Shown here piece after piece: positions 3,824 through 5,418 of a stretch of 5,418 nucleotides of DNA. Made by a program: the position numbers and the translations under genes. The DNA is from Clostridia bacterium (GTDB lineage: Bacteria > Bacillota > Clostridia > Christensenellales > UBA1242): the NCBI GenBank assembly GCA_017622115.1, contig JAGART010000049.1, forward strand, positions 1 through 5,418, given 5' to 3'. Each line of letters opens with the position of its first letter. Position 1 is the first letter of the stretch. The notes under the pieces were generated by a model. The model saw only the letters and a list, made by a program, of their open reading frames with translations, did no database searches and was not told where the DNA came from.

Positions 3824-5418
3824 TTATTGTCTTGATTGACTTTTGTCTGAATCTAAAAAGTCATCTAATGTAGATACAAACTTTAAGTCTTTACTTCTGC
3901 TACTTTTAATAACATCACCTAATTCGATATTACTTAAACAAGCACTTGTTTCGTTTGCTTTTGCGCCGATTACACCATCATCAAGAATTCCATAAATTCT
4001 GTCTTTGATACCAGCAATTACAATATTTTTACCCATTTCAACTTTTTGACTCTTTGTCATATGTTGAGAAGCAACACCTTGTTGTTTTTCTGCCAAAGAC
4101 ATATAATAAGCATCTGCTGAACTCTTAATAAAGTTTTTAGCAACATAGCTAGGGTTGTTTTCACGGAAGTTTTTGATTTCTCTTGCTATATCGTGAACAA
4201 CTTCAATACAACTATCTACTGATTTAAACTCTGTTGGGAAGTTTTCAGGAGTGTGTTTTGTATCTGTTTTCTTTTTAAGTTTGTTATCCATAATAACATA
4301 ACAAACAGCACCAACTTTTCCTTTTTCTTCACTAATTTTTGCTTCTTTTAAGTATTCTTCTTTTACTTTTCTGTCATTTGCTTTATTGCTTATAAGAGTA
4401 CTCTTTTCTACATCTTTGTAGTGTTCGCTAGCATAAGTTTTTGTAACATCTAATAATAAATCACCACAATATGAAAGCACGCTCTTTGGAGCAAGTTTTT
4501 CACCTTTTTGACGACCAATAAATTGAGTAGGTATATCACCTGCAAATTTTACAAATGGATTTGTAGGTTTTTCATTTTTTATGAGGTCTTGCTCAATTTC
4601 TACATACATCTCATTTTCAATTTTCTCACGTCTTGCATCAAAAGCATCAAGAGTAGTTTGTTCTATTTCTTTTGGTTCTTGACTTGTAGTTGTTCCAGTT
4701 TCTGCAACTTCTTGAACTGGTTCTACTTGATTTTGAACTGCTTTCGCTTCTCTTTCTCTTGCTATTTTTGCAAGTTTCTTTCTAAATTCTCTTGTAGAAT
4801 AAGTTTTAGGCGTATTTTTCTCTTGCTCTACTGTTTGAGCAACTTCTTCTTGTTGTTGAGATACTACTTGTTCTTCTTTTGCTTTATTAGCATAATAGAT
4901 TTCTTTTGAACGTTGAGTTATATCTTGAAGAATTTCTTCATCAGACTTTTCTGTCGCTCTCAAATCAATGTCATCATAACGTTTTGTAATTTTTTCAAAG
5001 TTTTTATTAACTGCGTCTAATTTAGATTGTTTTTCTTGTTCTTTTTGTTCTTGATATTTATTAACAATTTCTTCTGCTTCTTTTGCTTCGGCTTCTTGTC
5101 TTCTTCTAATCACTTCTGGTGATTGATAATCAATTACATCTTGAACATTCTTTGGAAGTGAATCAAAGTCTTGCTGTTGTAAAATTGTTTCATTTTGCTC
5201 TACGTTTTCTGCAACTGCATTTGCATCAATTTCTTTGTCTGCTATATTTTTACCTGATTCTAATGCTTTAAGTTCTTCTTCTGTCAAAGGAAGTATAAAA
5301 GTATCATCCCTTATTGCCAAATTACCACTTTCGTCTATATAATATTCTTTTTCTTTTGAAGAACCCACATATGCAGGAACATCTTTGCCCTCACTTGATT
5401 GATTATTTCCAAGTCTAT
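3824..5418 (-). CDS. Large E/Q/K-rich coiled-coil protein of unknown function (5' end beyond window)
   Basis: The reading frame stays open from its TAA at 3824 to the window edge. The internal GTG at 5368 has no ribosome binding site, and 16 further in-frame codons precede it, so the true start lies outside. Numbering residues from that GTG: an acidic segment (1-80, including DESGNLAIRDD and PLTEEELKALE) is followed by a long, highly charged Glu/Gln/Lys stretch (about 83-265) with coiled-coil character and low-complexity Q/E/V parts. Then comes a more ordinary domain (about 266-505) with Gly, Tyr, Cys and hydrophobics, including GAVCYVIMDNK (353-363), PSYVAKNFIKSSADAYYM (406-423) and GIKDRIYGILDDGVIGAK (453-470). 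I see no membrane helix or catalytic motif I recognise. It may be a cytosolic scaffold or structural protein, but that is inference only. It leads an operon with the 83-residue gene. Confidence 0.8.
   Translation of the reverse strand, partial: RLGNNQSSEGKDVPAYVGSSKEKEYYIDESGNLAIRDDTFILPLTEEELKALESGKNIADKEIDANAVAENVEQNETILQQQDFDSLPKNVQDVIDYQSPEVIRRRQEAEAKEAEEIVNKYQEQKEQEKQSKLDAVNKNFEKITKRYDDIDLRATEKSDEEILQDITQRSKEIYYANKAKEEQVVSQQQEEVAQTVEQEKNTPKTYSTREFRKKLAKIAREREAKAVQNQVEPVQEVAETGTTTSQEPKEIEQTTLDAFDARREKIENEMYVEIEQDLIKNEKPTNPFVKFAGDIPTQFIGRQKGEKLAPKSVLSYCGDLLLDVTKTYASEHYKDVEKSTLISNKANDRKVKEEYLKEAKISEEKGKVGAVCYVIMDNKLKKKTDTKHTPENFPTEFKSVDSCIEVVHDIAREIKNFRENNPSYVAKNFIKSSADAYYMSLAEKQQGVASQHMTKSQKVEMGKNIVIAGIKDRIYGILDDGVIGAKANETSACLSNIELGDVIKSSRSKDLKFVSTLDDFLDSDKSQSRQ

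Noticed and set aside
4508..4909. A 133-codon plus-strand frame opposite the coiled-coil gene
   Set aside because: The Phe/Ser/Cys/Leu-rich translation is the expected reverse-strand image of Glu/Lys/Gln-rich codons. It has no ribosome binding site and lies wholly inside a credible gene.
5366..5368. GTG at 5368 as the start of the coiled-coil gene
   Set aside because: No Shine-Dalgarno precedes it and the frame is open for 16 more codons up to the window edge, so the gene was annotated as 5'-partial.

Overview
The window is a short, very AT-rich piece of a bacterial chromosome with compact genes and strong AGGAG-type ribosome binding sites. It most likely comes from an endospore-forming low-GC Firmicute of the Clostridia type. 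The best evidence is a clear SpoIIID, the mother-cell sporulation regulator, together with a Gram-positive style InlB-repeat surface protein. I cannot name a species. TGG encodes Trp and the genes end in TAA or TAG, so nothing points to an altered genetic code.

Layout. Positions 1-340 hold no convincing gene. They contain two 80-bp direct repeats (19-98 and 237-316, two mismatches) separated by a segment rich in inverted repeats. A plus-strand cytosolic alpha/beta-hydrolase esterase follows (393-1337), converging on a minus-strand TtcA-family tRNA 2-thiolation enzyme (1344-2078), with a hairpin terminator overlapping both gene ends. ttcA is divergent from spoIIID (plus, 2229-2516) across a roughly 150-bp control region. 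The 3' end of spoIIID overlaps by 53 bp, tail to tail, a minus-strand membrane-anchored InlB/Flg_new-repeat surface protein (2464-3417). After that gene's promoter and a strong terminator comes a minus-strand two-gene operon of unknown function: a large E/Q/K-rich coiled-coil protein whose 5' end lies beyond the window (3824-5418), then an 83-residue all-helical protein (3549-3800).

How the genes relate. Apart from the two-gene operon, each gene appears to be transcribed from its own promoter. Three genes have recognisable sigma-A-type promoters (esterase, ttcA, the InlB-repeat gene). All have a -10 box only 7-12 bp upstream of the Shine-Dalgarno, implying 5' leaders of about 15 nt. spoIIID has a sporulation-sigma-like -10 instead. 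I see no single pathway linking these genes. The parts least explained by known families are the coiled-coil operon and the repeat region at the left edge.
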